Shown here: one piece after another, positions 53,796 to 61,994 of the stretch | Numbering within the stretch: the stretch's first letter is position 1 | Layout of the letters: the number at the start of each line of letters is the position of its first letter | Program-made: the position numbers and the translations under genes | NCBI GenBank assembly: GCA_029260375.1 | Contig: JAJDDI010000066.1 | Coordinates: 41,532 to 105,531, forward strand | From: Phycisphaerales bacterium | GTDB taxonomy: Bacteria > Planctomycetota > Phycisphaerae > Phycisphaerales > UBA1924 | DNA: 64,000 bases | Reading direction: 5' to 3' | The notes under the pieces: generated by a model | Seen by the model: only the letters and a program-made list of their open reading frames with translations | Told to the model about the DNA's origin: nothing | Databases searched by the model: none

Positions 53796-54852
53796 ACCCG
53801 CGCGCGCAACATCCCGTCCCTCCACCCCGCCCCGCTTGCCTCTCCCCGCCACCGCCGTAGCCTCGTTGCATGATTGCGACAAACGACCACACGGCGCCGC
53901 CCACGACCGACGCTTGTCATCCCCCCTCCCCCCTTGGGGTTGTGGGCTGGGGTGTGGGGTCTCCGTCTCCTTCCCTCACTTCGTCGCCTTCCTCTCCCCC
54001 CCTCGCGGGCGAACGCCCGCGGCACGCCCAAACCGGAGAGGGCCGGGGCGCCGGGTCTCCGTCTTCTCTTCAATCTCCCCAGCCTGTTTCCCCTGATCCC
54101 CGGTCGCAGGTCCCCGGTCCCTCCCCTGATGCCCGATCCCTGATCCCTGATGCCACCTTCCTCTTCTCCGACCTCCTCGACCCTGCCCTCGGCCTGGCCA
54201 CCCTCGCCCACCACCACGACCTCACCCTCGAACAACTCGCCGACTGGCTCGAGTCCGACGACTGCCAGCAGCGCATCGACGCCCTCGAGCGCGCCGCCCG
54301 CGTCCGCGAGCGCATCCTGACCGCCCAGGCCCGCTGCGCCGCCATCACGTCGCTCACCCACCTCGCCATGCGCCCCGCCGCCGATCCCGGCGCAACAACC
54401 ACCGCCGCGGAGCGCGACACCGCCCGCAAGGCCGCCAGCTCACTCCTCAAACTCTCCGGCCCGACTCCCCCTCGCCGGGGCGGGCGTCCCGCCTCCCCTC
54501 CGTCCCCTCCCCCTCGGTGGGGCGGGCGTCCCGCCTGCCCTCCGTCCCCTCCGTCGTCTTCGTATCCACCGCACGACACCCCGCCGCCCGGGCGCCCGCC
54601 CCCGCCCTCAACCGCGCGTTCGCCGGCTCCAAGACCCCCGAGGCCCTCGCCGTCATGGAGCGAATCGCTGAGGCGGACGTGCTGGCCGTCATCGTCTACA
54701 GCTGCGCCGGCAACAACCCGGGCGAAACCAGCACCGACAGCCGCGCCGCAGCCGACGGCGTCATTCCCCTCGCCCAACGCGTCCTGGCCCGCTGGGCCGC
54801 TCTTGTCCGCCCCCGCGCCCTTGAGGCCTGGCATACTCGCCAAGCGGGTTAG
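53796..54852 (+). pseudogene. Repeated-family gene (MIAT leader), frameshifted and repeat-invaded
   Basis: Leader copy 2 begins near 53796 and the ATG is at 53870 (MIATNDHTAPPTT). Residues 40-95 are low-complexity serine/proline sequence that reads like inserted non-coding repeats. The next part looks genuinely coded: FLFSDLLDPALGLATLAHHHDLTLEQLADWL, then a helical stretch to ARKAASSLLKLSG, resembling a helix-turn-helix or small-terminase-like helical protein. A tandem 42-nt repeat (54468-54551) follows, after which coding character continues in another frame (PEALAVMERIAEADVLAVIVYSCAGN to 54852). Either a pseudogene or a frameshifted pair. Function unknown. Confidence 0.55.
54468..54551. repeat. 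Tandem 42-nt GC-rich repeat inside the family gene
   Basis: Two direct copies (54468-54509 and 54510-54551), each with the small hairpin GGCGGGCGTCCCGCC and the tail CCCTCCGTCCCCTC. The 42-nt unit keeps frame, so the frame change must lie elsewhere, probably just downstream. A related hairpin (GGGTGGGCGTCCCGCCC) occurs at about 56872-56888 in the decayed copy. Confidence 0.8.
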
Positions 54853-55385
54853 GCCGAAATGGTGCTCCACTCGCAGGTCTCGGTCTCGTCGTCACACGAG
54901 GCCCCGTTATTGCAATCGCCGAGGCTGCAGTCGAGATTGGCGCTGTCGCTGCAATCGCACGATCTCGCGACGTTCACGAGCGGGTTCACGCCTGTCGGGT
55001 TGGAGATGTCGAGCGAGAGGGGGCTGCTGTTGGGAACGGTCAGGTACACCGTGTAGCTCCCGGAAGATCCGCCCGCGACCACATACCCGTGCACGGTGGG
55101 CTCGCCACCGGTCGTGAACTTGCCCTCGAAGGACGGGAAGCCCTCCGCGGTCGTGCCGGTGACCAGGTCGTTCACATCGTTCCCGCCAACGGTGGCCGAG
55201 AACTCCTCGGTCTGATCATCCCACAGGATCTCAACGCCGCTGTAATCCAGCACGATCGGGGAGAGTTCCTCGGTCACGGTCATGTAGGCGGCGTCGTGAA
55301 GCGAGAACGGGACGTAGAGGCTCGGGTCGTCGGACAGGGCGCCCGAAGATGCTACCAGGGCAATCAGCGTGGTTGCGAACAGCAT
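54849..55385 (-). CDS. Secreted cysteine-rich protein of unknown function
   Basis: A 178-residue exported protein. The ATG has GGAGGAG six bases upstream and a short signal peptide (MLFATTLIALVASSGALS). The mature part is acidic and beta-rich (EEFSATVGGNDVNDLVTG, GYVVAGGSSGSYTVYLTVP), and the C-terminus holds seven cysteines in about 30 residues (RSCDCSDSANLDCSLGDC, then CDDETETCEW), likely a disulfide-bonded cap. It is unlike any family I know. Its stop overlaps the convergent stop of the frameshifted family gene. Confidence 0.7.
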   Translation of the reverse strand: MLFATTLIALVASSGALSDDPSLYVPFSLHDAAYMTVTEELSPIVLDYSGVEILWDDQTEEFSATVGGNDVNDLVTGTTAEGFPSFEGKFTTGGEPTVHGYVVAGGSSGSYTVYLTVPNSSPLSLDISNPTGVNPLVNVARSCDCSDSANLDCSLGDCNNGASCDDETETCEWSTISA

Positions 55386-55434
55386 GTGAGTCTCCTCCGT
55401 GTTGGGTGTAAAGGGCCAGAGCGGTTCAGGCCTG

Positions 55435-56394
55435 TCAGTCCGAAGTGGCCCTCTCGGGACTGATGCTCTCTTTCAGCGGGGCGGCAACCCCGTCGATGTC
55501 CCGGGCGAACGCGCGGGTGCTGGCGAGAAGCTCGCCGGGAATCGAGCCGTAAAGCTGGTAGGAAAGCCGTCGAACGGCGGCGATCTGGGTGGGTGAGGCG
55601 CCGCCCGCGTCGTGATCCGTCATGACGATCGTGCGCCACTCGCTGACCTCTGGGTATCCTGAACTGGCGCGCGAGAGCAGCATGAAATCGTTGCGTCGGT
55701 ACAGGCTGTCGCCCCCGGGCTTGCGGTCGCGTTCGATCTCGTCGCGGAACACGTCAAGCCAAACACCCCGCGCCGTGGGGTCTGGCGGGACGACGGCGAT
55801 GTTCGGCTTTCTCAGCAGGGCGACGGAGCGAACCGTGAGCGATCTGTCGGCAAGGCGCGGGCCGCCGACGACCCATGAGTTCATGGCGGTGGCATAGACA
55901 CATCCCCGGCAATCAGCGACATTGGCGTTCGCGGGGCCGAAACGGTTCCGATCCTCATATCGGAGCACGCGGTAGGTGTGCTCGTCGGGGATCCAGTACC
56001 GCTCCCTGACCAGCCCCGCCTCGCGATCCCACAGCAGCTGCGAGTACGGCGTCGCGGTGTCGAGTTCGGCGCCCTCGTACGCGAAGACCGTCATCCAGAG
56101 CATGTCGGGTGTCATCCAGGCGTGCGTCTGAAATCGCTCGCGTCTCGCGAGGACCGGGTTGCCGTCCGCATCGAGCTCGTGCATCAGCTCCCAGGTCTGC
56201 TCGGTGTCGCAGACAACCTTTATGCAGGCCGCAGATTCGAGGCGCTCTCGCCAGGCGAGGATGTCTCTCTGGATCGCGATGGGGAGGTGCGCGATTTCAG
56301 TGGCGTCATCGTCCGCCGGTGCTGCTCCCTGTCCGATCAGGTGTACTGCGGCGCAGGCGGCGAGGGTTGTCAGGAGGACCCGATGGACACGCAT
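55435..56394 (-). CDS. Exported protein of unknown function
   Basis: A 319-residue exported protein. ATG 56394 has GGAGG eight bases upstream and starts a signal peptide (RVHRVLLTTLAACAAVHLIGQGAAPA). The mature part contains IAIQRDILAWRERLESAACIKVVC, a paired-cysteine NVADCRGCVYATAMNSWVVGG and beta-rich stretches, consistent with a periplasmic sensor or outer-membrane-associated protein of the LolA-like class, although no signature is firm. It lies 49 bases upstream of the cysteine-rich secreted protein gene on the same strand and may be co-transcribed with it. Confidence 0.7.
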   Translation of the reverse strand: MRVHRVLLTTLAACAAVHLIGQGAAPADDDATEIAHLPIAIQRDILAWRERLESAACIKVVCDTEQTWELMHELDADGNPVLARRERFQTHAWMTPDMLWMTVFAYEGAELDTATPYSQLLWDREAGLVRERYWIPDEHTYRVLRYEDRNRFGPANANVADCRGCVYATAMNSWVVGGPRLADRSLTVRSVALLRKPNIAVVPPDPTARGVWLDVFRDEIERDRKPGGDSLYRRNDFMLLSRASSGYPEVSEWRTIVMTDHDAGGASPTQIAAVRRLSYQLYGSIPGELLASTRAFARDIDGVAAPLKESISPERATSD

Positions 56395-56690
56395 GTTTCC
56401 GTCCTCCGATGTGATGGACGTTGACAGGCTAACGCGATACGGCCGGGTGTTTGATGTGAATGCGCTTCGATTGAAGCAATTGAATAATAGTACGAACGCG
56501 AACACAGAAATGTGTGGTTATAAGGAAGTGCAAGACCTCAATACACAGTTGTGTGTGCGCGCAGGCGCCCGCAAAGCGGTGGTCGCGCGGTGGATTGCGG
56601 GGCGCGGGCTCCGTGAGGCCTGCCCGCGCCCCGTCTGGCGCTGCGCGGGTTCGATCAGGATCTCATCCCGCCGCCCACCGGGGGCGCGCG
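56395..56690. promoter_or_regulatory. AT-rich upstream region with two dyads
   Basis: No gene is supported. It should carry the promoter of the reverse-strand gene at 55435. GCTTC-GATT-GAAGC (56464-56477) and ACACA-GAAA-TGTGT (56502-56515) are perfect dyads in an AT-rich patch with ATTGAATAATAG between, and are candidate operators. The remainder is GC-rich and leads into a decayed repeat copy. Confidence 0.4.
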
Positions 56691-56905
56691 GCATTCCGTC
56701 CATGTGTGTCGCCCGCTTGCCTGCTCCCGCGGCGTCTGTGCCTCGTCGCTCGTCCGCGGCGAACATCCACACCGAGCCGCCCCTCTCCGACCCGGACACG
56801 GGCGGCGCGCGGCGCCGCCCGCAAGGCCGCGAGCACGCTGCTTCAGACCGCCGACCCGCCATCCACCGGGCGGGTGGGCGTCCCGCCCGTTCGTCGGTAT
56901 CTCTG
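56691..56905 (+). pseudogene. Decayed copy 3 of the repeated family
   Basis: The DNA resembles the leader at 53800-53910 with the start codon lost (GCTTGCCT, GCCTCGT, CACACCGAGCCGCC can be aligned). A large internal deletion then joins it to GCCCGCAAGGCCGCGAGCACGC, encoding ARKAASTLLQ, equivalent to ARKAASSLLK in the copy at 53870. It has no open frame of its own and stops being recognisable near 56905, before the PGPGW gene. The leader match is weaker than between the other two copies. Confidence 0.5.
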
Positions 56906-57011
56906 TTTGCTTCCCCTCACCCGGCCCGCAGATCTTCCGATTTGCCGCCCTTCCCACCCTCGCGTTCACCGGGCACGCGTGCCAGGGCGGCGAGCCCGCC
57001 AATCATCCCCC

Positions 57012-57509
57012 ATGCTCGACTGGCTGAGCGACCATTCCCTGCTGATCTCCGTCCTCACGGGCGCCTCGGTGCTGATGTTCATCGCCAGTCTGGTGCTGGC
57101 GCCCATGATCGTTGTGCGGATCCCGCCCGACTACTTCGCGCACCAGCGCCGCCCGCCCTTGCGCTTTGCCGGGCGTCACCCGGCGCTGCGCCTTGCGCTT
57201 CGTATCGCCCGCAACGCCCTGGCGGCGGTTCTGCTCCTGGCGGGACTCGCGATGCTCGTCCTCCCCGGGCAGGGGCTGCTCACGCTGTTCGTGGGCTTCG
57301 TGCTGCTCGACTTTCCGAGAAAGTACGCCATCGAGCGCTGGCTGATCTCGCGTCGCCTGGTCCGGCGCCCGATCAACTGGCTCCGCCGACGCCGAGGGCG
57401 AGCTGAGCTGGCCCGACCGAGCGAATCCGGCAACCCCCCGGCGTCGAAGCCGTGGGCACAGGAACCAGGAGAAGCGCGGTGGGACAGAAAGCCCGGAGGT
57501 TTGGACTGA
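57012..57509 (+). CDS. PGPGW-type transmembrane protein
   Basis: A 165-residue membrane protein. Two or three helices (LLISVLTGASVLMFIASLVLAPMIVV; RIARNALAAVLLLAGLAMLVLPGQGLLTLFVGFVLLDF) contain the LPGQGLLTLFVGFVLLDFPRK motif, equivalent to the PGPGW signature of pfam09656. The C-terminal tail is arginine-rich then proline-rich. The start ATG 57012 is chosen because it precedes helix 1 directly; upstream in-frame sequence belongs to the decayed repeat copy. Function unknown. It overlaps the SOUL gene by 31 bases. Confidence 0.75.
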   Translation: MLDWLSDHSLLISVLTGASVLMFIASLVLAPMIVVRIPPDYFAHQRRPPLRFAGRHPALRLALRIARNALAAVLLLAGLAMLVLPGQGLLTLFVGFVLLDFPRKYAIERWLISRRLVRRPINWLRRRRGRAELARPSESGNPPASKPWAQEPGEARWDRKPGGLD

Positions 57510-58126
57510 TCGGGGTCGCGGGGGTGCTGGTGGCAACGCCCGCGTTCCTCGTCGGCTGTGTGCACCGCTCCGGCGGCGAGTGGATGATCCGCTCCGCGTC
57601 GATGCCCGAGGGTTGGCCCGGCATCACGCCCGTGGGGCGGGTGCGGGTGCAGGAGTATCCGGAGTACCGAGCCGCGACGGTGACCGACGCGGACATCAAG
57701 GGCGAGGGCATGCGCCCGATGTTCATGGAGCTCTTCGGGCACATCAAGGAGAACGACATCGCGATGACCGCCCCCGTCGAGATGACCTACGACCGGGGCG
57801 CCGACGGCGGGACGTCCATGGCGACCATGGCGTTTCTGTACCGATCGACGGCCCTGGGCGAGACAGGCGAGGACGGACGCGTCCGGGTCGAGGACCTGGC
57901 GTCCATGGCTTACGCGAGCGTGGGCGTCCGGGGCGGGTACACCACGAAGAACTACGAGAAGGGTCTGGCGATTCTCAACGACTGGATCGCGGCCAGCGGC
58001 GAGTGGGATGTCGTGGGCCCGCCGCGGTACCTGGGGTACAACAGCCCCTTCGTGCCCCGCTTGGCCCGCTACGGCGAGGTGCAGGCGCCGGTGAAGCGGG
58101 CGACCCCGGATCCCGCCTCGCCGTGA
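57479..58126 (+). CDS. SOUL heme-binding-family lipoprotein
   Basis: A 215-residue protein of the SOUL/HBP family, which binds haem or porphyrins. GTG 57479 has AGGAG seven bases upstream and gives a lipoprotein signal peptide (LIGVAGVLVATPAFLVGC). The domain runs from IRSASMPEGWPGI to the end, with VQEYPEYRAATV, IAMTAPVEMTY, YTTKNYEKGLAILNDWIAAS and YLGYNSPFVPRLARYGEV matching the family. It is overlapped by the PGPGW gene upstream; a small unknown gene follows. Likely anchored in the envelope. Confidence 0.88.
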   Translation: MGQKARRFGLIGVAGVLVATPAFLVGCVHRSGGEWMIRSASMPEGWPGITPVGRVRVQEYPEYRAATVTDADIKGEGMRPMFMELFGHIKENDIAMTAPVEMTYDRGADGGTSMATMAFLYRSTALGETGEDGRVRVEDLASMAYASVGVRGGYTTKNYEKGLAILNDWIAASGEWDVVGPPRYLGYNSPFVPRLARYGEVQAPVKRATPDPASP

Positions 58127-58143
58127 GCGAATACCATCAGGGC

Positions 58144-58617
58144 ATGAACGCCCTCCAAAAAATCCGCCAGCTCACCGACCAGATCCGCACGAGCACCAAC
58201 GGGCTTGAGGTGGTGGACGCGTGGGCGCTGGCCGAGCGCCTGATCGGGCGGATGCGCGTGGACGCCGTGGAGGCCCAGCGGGTCTTCAAGGAGAAGGACG
58301 GCGCGGGGCTCGACGCGCTGGTGACCAAGCTTGAGAACCCGCAGGCAACGCCCGAGGCGCCCGCGGTCGAGGTCTCCGAGCGCGAGATGAACGACGCGCT
58401 TCGGATGTTCCGCAAGAGGATCAAGCTGTCCCGCCTCAACGACGAGTCCAAGCTGGGCGGGCGCGGCATGACCGCGGGCAAGAAGTCCGACATCGCCTCG
58501 ATGGAGGCGCCCAAGGACTACTCCAGGCATGTCTGGAGGGCGCTGGCCAAGGCCGGCAAGCTCGTGGACGAGGGGCACGGGTTCTACGCGCTGCCACCCG
58601 AGATGCCCGCGGACTGA
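58144..58617 (+). CDS. Small conserved protein of unknown function
   Basis: A 157-residue soluble protein, 17 bases after the SOUL gene. Helical N-terminus (MNALQKIRQLTDQIRTSTNGLEVVDAWALAERLIGRMR), an acidic/proline linker about 65-78, and a basic C-terminal part (LRMFRKRIKLSRLNDESKLGG, then AGKKSDIASMEAP and YSRHVWRALAKAGKLVDEG). The LGGRGMTAGKKS turn could bind nucleotides or nucleic acid. I know no named family. Confidence 0.7.
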   Translation: MNALQKIRQLTDQIRTSTNGLEVVDAWALAERLIGRMRVDAVEAQRVFKEKDGAGLDALVTKLENPQATPEAPAVEVSEREMNDALRMFRKRIKLSRLNDESKLGGRGMTAGKKSDIASMEAPKDYSRHVWRALAKAGKLVDEGHGFYALPPEMPAD

Positions 58618-58674
58618 GCGCGCAGCGTCCCGGGTCCACGCGAGGGGTAGACCTGGCCGGCGCTTGCGCCGCAG

Positions 58675-58842
58675 TCAGGCGGAGAAATCGCTGAAGAACA
58701 CGATCGCGACCGCGATGACGATCAGGAGAATCAGCGCCGCGCCCCCGAGCAGGAGGCAGCCCTTGGCGGTTTCGTACTCGGGCTCGGCGCTCTGGGGTGA
58801 GCGGTCGGGGGCGGTGTCCGCCCCGGCGGTGTCTGGACGCAT
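58675..58842 (-). CDS. 55-residue single-pass membrane protein
   Basis: A short frame with an acidic N-terminus (MRPDTAGADTAPDRSPQSAE), then ETAKGCLLLGGAALILLIVI and a hydrophobic run ending FFSDFSA. It is one predicted transmembrane helix with a cytoplasmic acidic leader. It has C-ending codon use typical of this genome. No ribosome-binding site is strong. It could be a small envelope protein co-transcribed with the genes on the same strand at 58966 and 59388. Its presence as a gene is likely but not certain. Confidence 0.55.
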   Translation of the reverse strand: MRPDTAGADTAPDRSPQSAEPEYETAKGCLLLGGAALILLIVIAVAIVFFSDFSA

Positions 58843-58965
58843 GGGTGTGATCTCGTTGACGGCGCACCGGGCGCGCGTGCGTGTGTGGACCGACCTCGGG
58901 GAGCATCGCCGGCGGGTCGGATCGATCGGTCTGGGTTGGGAGGGGTGCGGGCGGATCCGGGGGGA

Positions 58966-59346
58966 TCAGCGGGGAGGGGCGCGGGGGCGTGCGATCGTCG
59001 GCGTGCGCGCGGGCGGGGGCGCGGCCTGCCTGAGGGAGAGGCGCGCGTGGCGGCGCGCCGTCTCGGGGTCGATCGCGAGGGGGACCAGCGCGCTGTGGTC
59101 GTCCGGGCCGGGCGGGCGGTCGCGTTGCGTGCGGCGCTCGTCGATGCCCGCCCCGCAGAGCAGGGGCAGGGCGACGAGGGCCTGGGTGGGGCGGTGGTCC
59201 GGGCGCCCGGCGAGATTGAGGTCTCGGTGCGGGGCGAGGTCGGCCGGGGCGAGCGCGGTGAGCAGGAGCACCACGAACATCGGGGCGGACCGCGCGAGCA
59301 CGGCGCCGAGATCGAACGCGGGATGGTGGCGAACGCTCTGGGGCAC
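58966..59346 (-). CDS. Probable small membrane or exported protein
   Basis: A 126-residue frame starting at a GTG. One hydrophobic segment (FVVLLLTALAPADLAP, about 24-40) follows a short basic start, and the rest is proline/arginine-rich (RQAAPPPARTPTIARPRAPPR at the end). No conserved motif is recognised, and the composition is close to that of antisense frames in this genome, so confidence is moderate. It lies 41 bases after the lipoprotein gene on the same strand. Confidence 0.45.
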   Translation of the reverse strand: MPQSVRHHPAFDLGAVLARSAPMFVVLLLTALAPADLAPHRDLNLAGRPDHRPTQALVALPLLCGAGIDERRTQRDRPPGPDDHSALVPLAIDPETARRHARLSLRQAAPPPARTPTIARPRAPPR

Positions 59347-59387
59347 GGGCGGATCGTAGACGGGGGAGCTCGCGGTGGGGCGGCTGG

Positions 59388-60257
59388 CTACCGCTCGAGC
59401 GCGTCGATCGCCTGGCGGAGGAAGACGGGCGCCGAGTTCCCGACGGCGTTGAGGTAGCTCGATTGAGAGACGGAGAGCGTGGCGTTGGTGGCGTTGTCGT
59501 CGAGGACGGGGGTATCCGAGAGCAGGGAGCGGTGGGCGGTCAGGGTGGAGGCGCCCTTGGCGGTGGTCAGGAGGAGGCGTGAGCCCTCCTCGAAGCTGGC
59601 GCGGCCGTTGTAGACGCCCACGCGGATGACGGCGCGGAGCAGGGCGTCGGCGCCGAGCTCGGTGAGCAGGGTCTTGCGAGCGTTCTCCTCGCGCTTGCCG
59701 GTGGGGCCGGTGATGACGCGACCCCCTTCGGTGGGCAGGACGCGCATGGTGCGCACGCGACCGGTGTCCGTGGCGGCGAAGTTGAGTTCGCTGACGGGCC
59801 TGGCCTCGCCCGGCTCCAGGGCGTCGAATCCGGCGAACGCGCTGGCCGTGGTGGTCTGGGCGGGATCGATCACGTCCCAGCCGCGCGAAGTCAGCTCGTA
59901 GCGGAGGCTCTGGCCCACGCGCTGTGCGATCTGGTCGAAGGCGGCGTCGTCGAACTCAATGTCTTTGCGTCCGACGCCCGCGGCGCCGGCGGCGAGGAAG
60001 ACGGGGTGGGGGGGGATGAACGCCGCCTGGCGCTTGTCGCCTGTTTCGAACTTGGAGGTCACGAACTCGACGCTGATCTCGGCCAGCGCGAGGCGCCCGG
60101 GGCCCGAGAGCGCCGCGCTGCCCCGTTTGGACCAGAGCTGGGGCGGGTCGGCGTCGTGCGCGCGGGCCTGGGCGAGGGTGCTGGGCGCGGCCTTGCACCC
60201 GATCAGGGCGAGCGGGGCGAGGCACAGGACGATGACGGCGAGTGAGCGGCGTTGCAT
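59388..60257 (-). CDS. Lipoprotein of unknown function
   Basis: A 289-residue lipoprotein. The signal peptide SLAVIVLCLAPLALIGC gives Cys21. The mature part has alternating strands and helices: LALAEISVEFVTSKFETGDKRQ, then FDDAAFDQIAQRVGQSLRYELTSRGWDVIDP, GADALLRAVIRVGVYNGRASFEEGSRLLLTTAKG and a C-terminal YLNAVGNSAPVFLRQAIDAL. The layout recalls outer-membrane or secretion-associated lipoproteins with an anticodon-like fold (for example CsgG-like), but this is only an impression. It is divergent from the PrpD-family gene. Confidence 0.7.
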   Translation of the reverse strand: MQRRSLAVIVLCLAPLALIGCKAAPSTLAQARAHDADPPQLWSKRGSAALSGPGRLALAEISVEFVTSKFETGDKRQAAFIPPHPVFLAAGAAGVGRKDIEFDDAAFDQIAQRVGQSLRYELTSRGWDVIDPAQTTTASAFAGFDALEPGEARPVSELNFAATDTGRVRTMRVLPTEGGRVITGPTGKREENARKTLLTELGADALLRAVIRVGVYNGRASFEEGSRLLLTTAKGASTLTAHRSLLSDTPVLDDNATNATLSVSQSSYLNAVGNSAPVFLRQAIDALER

Positions 60258-60375
60258 GGGCGGAGCGTAGGGGCGGTGGGCGTGGGCGTGGGGGCGCTGC
60301 CGTCCGCTCTCGGGGCGGGCCCCTATCGTTCCGCCCACCACACGCCGGATTCGGCGGTCCACAACGGAGATCGAG

Positions 60376-61992
60376 ATGGGTGATTCCGCGTTCGTCAAGC
60401 TGCCGGCCGACACCGACCAGGCCCTGGGCATCGCCCGGTACGCCATCGACTTTCTCTCCAGCGACCCCGAGAAGCGGGGCTCGCCGGACGCGTCGGTGCT
60501 CAGGCGGGCGAACCTGTTCCAGACGGACGCGGTGATCTGCGGGCTCTCGGCGCTGGCGCTGCGGACGGTGGCGCCGAACGTTCTGCGTGACGAGGCGCTG
60601 AGCTACCCCGTCACGCCCGAGGCGTGGTCGCCGGCGGGCAGCGTGCAGAGCGGGGCGACGGTGTTTGGGTCCGGCACGCTGGTGCACCCGGAGAAGGCGA
60701 TCGTGGCGAACAGCTCGGCGGTGCGGGAGTGGGACTCCAACGGCACGAACTTCGGCTACGACCCGGCGCGGGGCAACACCGCGGGCGAGTTCGGGCATAA
60801 CGATTTCTACCCGGTGTGCATCGCGGGCGCGCAGATGGCGGGGCGCTCGGGCGAGGACGCGCTGCTGGCGATGGTCTGCCTCGACGAGATCCGCGGGCGC
60901 CTGGGCGAGGTGTTCAGCCTCAAGAGCTACAAGATCGATCACGTGGTGCACGGGGCGATCGCGTCGGCGGCGGTTTTCGGGGCGCTGCTGGGCGGGACGG
61001 CGGAGCAGATCGAGAGCGCCATCGGCATGAGCGTGGCGCACTACATCCCGTTCCGGGCGATCCGTGCGGGCAAGCAGTTGTCGGATTCCAAGGGCGCGTC
61101 GGCGGCGATCTCGGCCGAGGCGGCGGTGCTGAGCGTGAAGCGCTCGATGAGCGGTTTCCGCGGGCCGCGGGACATCTTCCGGAATCCCGAGGCGATCTTC
61201 AGGCTCTTCGAGGGCCCGGGGCAGATGCTCGGGAAGGTGGGCAGCGAGAAGGCGAACACGAGGCAGGCGGACGCGAGCCCGTTCGACCTGGCGCTGTCGC
61301 GGACGGGGACGGACTTCGCCGTGATGGGGATGCACTTCAAGCTGGGGCTGTACGAGCACCAGTCCGCGGGGGCGCTGCAGGCGATGATGGACCTGCTCAG
61401 CGCCCACCCGGCGTTGCTGGATCAGGGCGGGGGCGAGGGGATCAAGACGATCAGCATCGTCGCGTACGAGCCGGCGTTTGGCATCATCGGCGACCCGGCC
61501 AAGCGCGACCCGCGCACGCGTCAGTCTGCGGATCACTCGATGTGCTACATCGTCGCGACGCTGCTGCGCAAGGCGCTCGAGCAGAAGAGGGTTGGCTGGA
61601 AGGCGCTGATGCTCAGCCCGTACGACTACGACGAGCGGTCCGTCTTCCACACGCTCACGCGCAGCCTCATGGACAAGATCGAGTTTGCGCACGGCGGGCC
61701 CGAGTACGACGCGAAGTACCCCGACGGCATCCCGACGTCCGTCGTCATCACCGACGCGGGCGGGGAATCGCACGACTCGGGCCTCGTGATGTACCCCGGC
61801 GGGCACGCACGCAACACGACGGCGGACCTGGAGGACATCCTGGCCCACAAGTTCGGTCTGCTGGGCTCGCTGGCGAGCGATGATCACGGGGCGATCGTGG
61901 ACCGGTTCCGCAACCTCGCGGGCGCCAGCGCCGAGCAGATCCGCACGCTGCACGACTTCGATCTGACCTTCCGTGACGATTTCAAGGACTGA
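60376..61992 (+). CDS. MmgE/PrpD-family protein, 2-methylcitrate dehydratase-like
   Basis: A 538-residue protein of the PrpD family, which dehydrates 2-methylcitrate or related tricarboxylates in propionate metabolism. The ATG has GGAG six bases upstream. Blocks include VREWDSNGTNFGYDPARGN near 116, AGEFGHNDFYPVCIAGAQMAG, IDHVVHGAIASAAVFGALLGG and FAHGGPEYDAKYPDGIPTSV, with DHSMCYIVATLL. The length fits PrpD (about 480-540). No other prp gene (prpB, prpC) is nearby, so the substrate could be another cis-aconitate-like acid. The LOG gene starts two bases after the stop. Confidence 0.82.
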   Translation: MGDSAFVKLPADTDQALGIARYAIDFLSSDPEKRGSPDASVLRRANLFQTDAVICGLSALALRTVAPNVLRDEALSYPVTPEAWSPAGSVQSGATVFGSGTLVHPEKAIVANSSAVREWDSNGTNFGYDPARGNTAGEFGHNDFYPVCIAGAQMAGRSGEDALLAMVCLDEIRGRLGEVFSLKSYKIDHVVHGAIASAAVFGALLGGTAEQIESAIGMSVAHYIPFRAIRAGKQLSDSKGASAAISAEAAVLSVKRSMSGFRGPRDIFRNPEAIFRLFEGPGQMLGKVGSEKANTRQADASPFDLALSRTGTDFAVMGMHFKLGLYEHQSAGALQAMMDLLSAHPALLDQGGGEGIKTISIVAYEPAFGIIGDPAKRDPRTRQSADHSMCYIVATLLRKALEQKRVGWKALMLSPYDYDERSVFHTLTRSLMDKIEFAHGGPEYDAKYPDGIPTSVVITDAGGESHDSGLVMYPGGHARNTTADLEDILAHKFGLLGSLASDDHGAIVDRFRNLAGASAEQIRTLHDFDLTFRDDFKD

Positions 61993-61994
61993 AC

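Noticed and set aside
54070..54870. 266-codon reverse frame opposite the repeated-family gene
   Set aside because: Glycine/arginine-rich antisense translation across the GC-rich repeats; overlaps coding-like sequence on the other strand.
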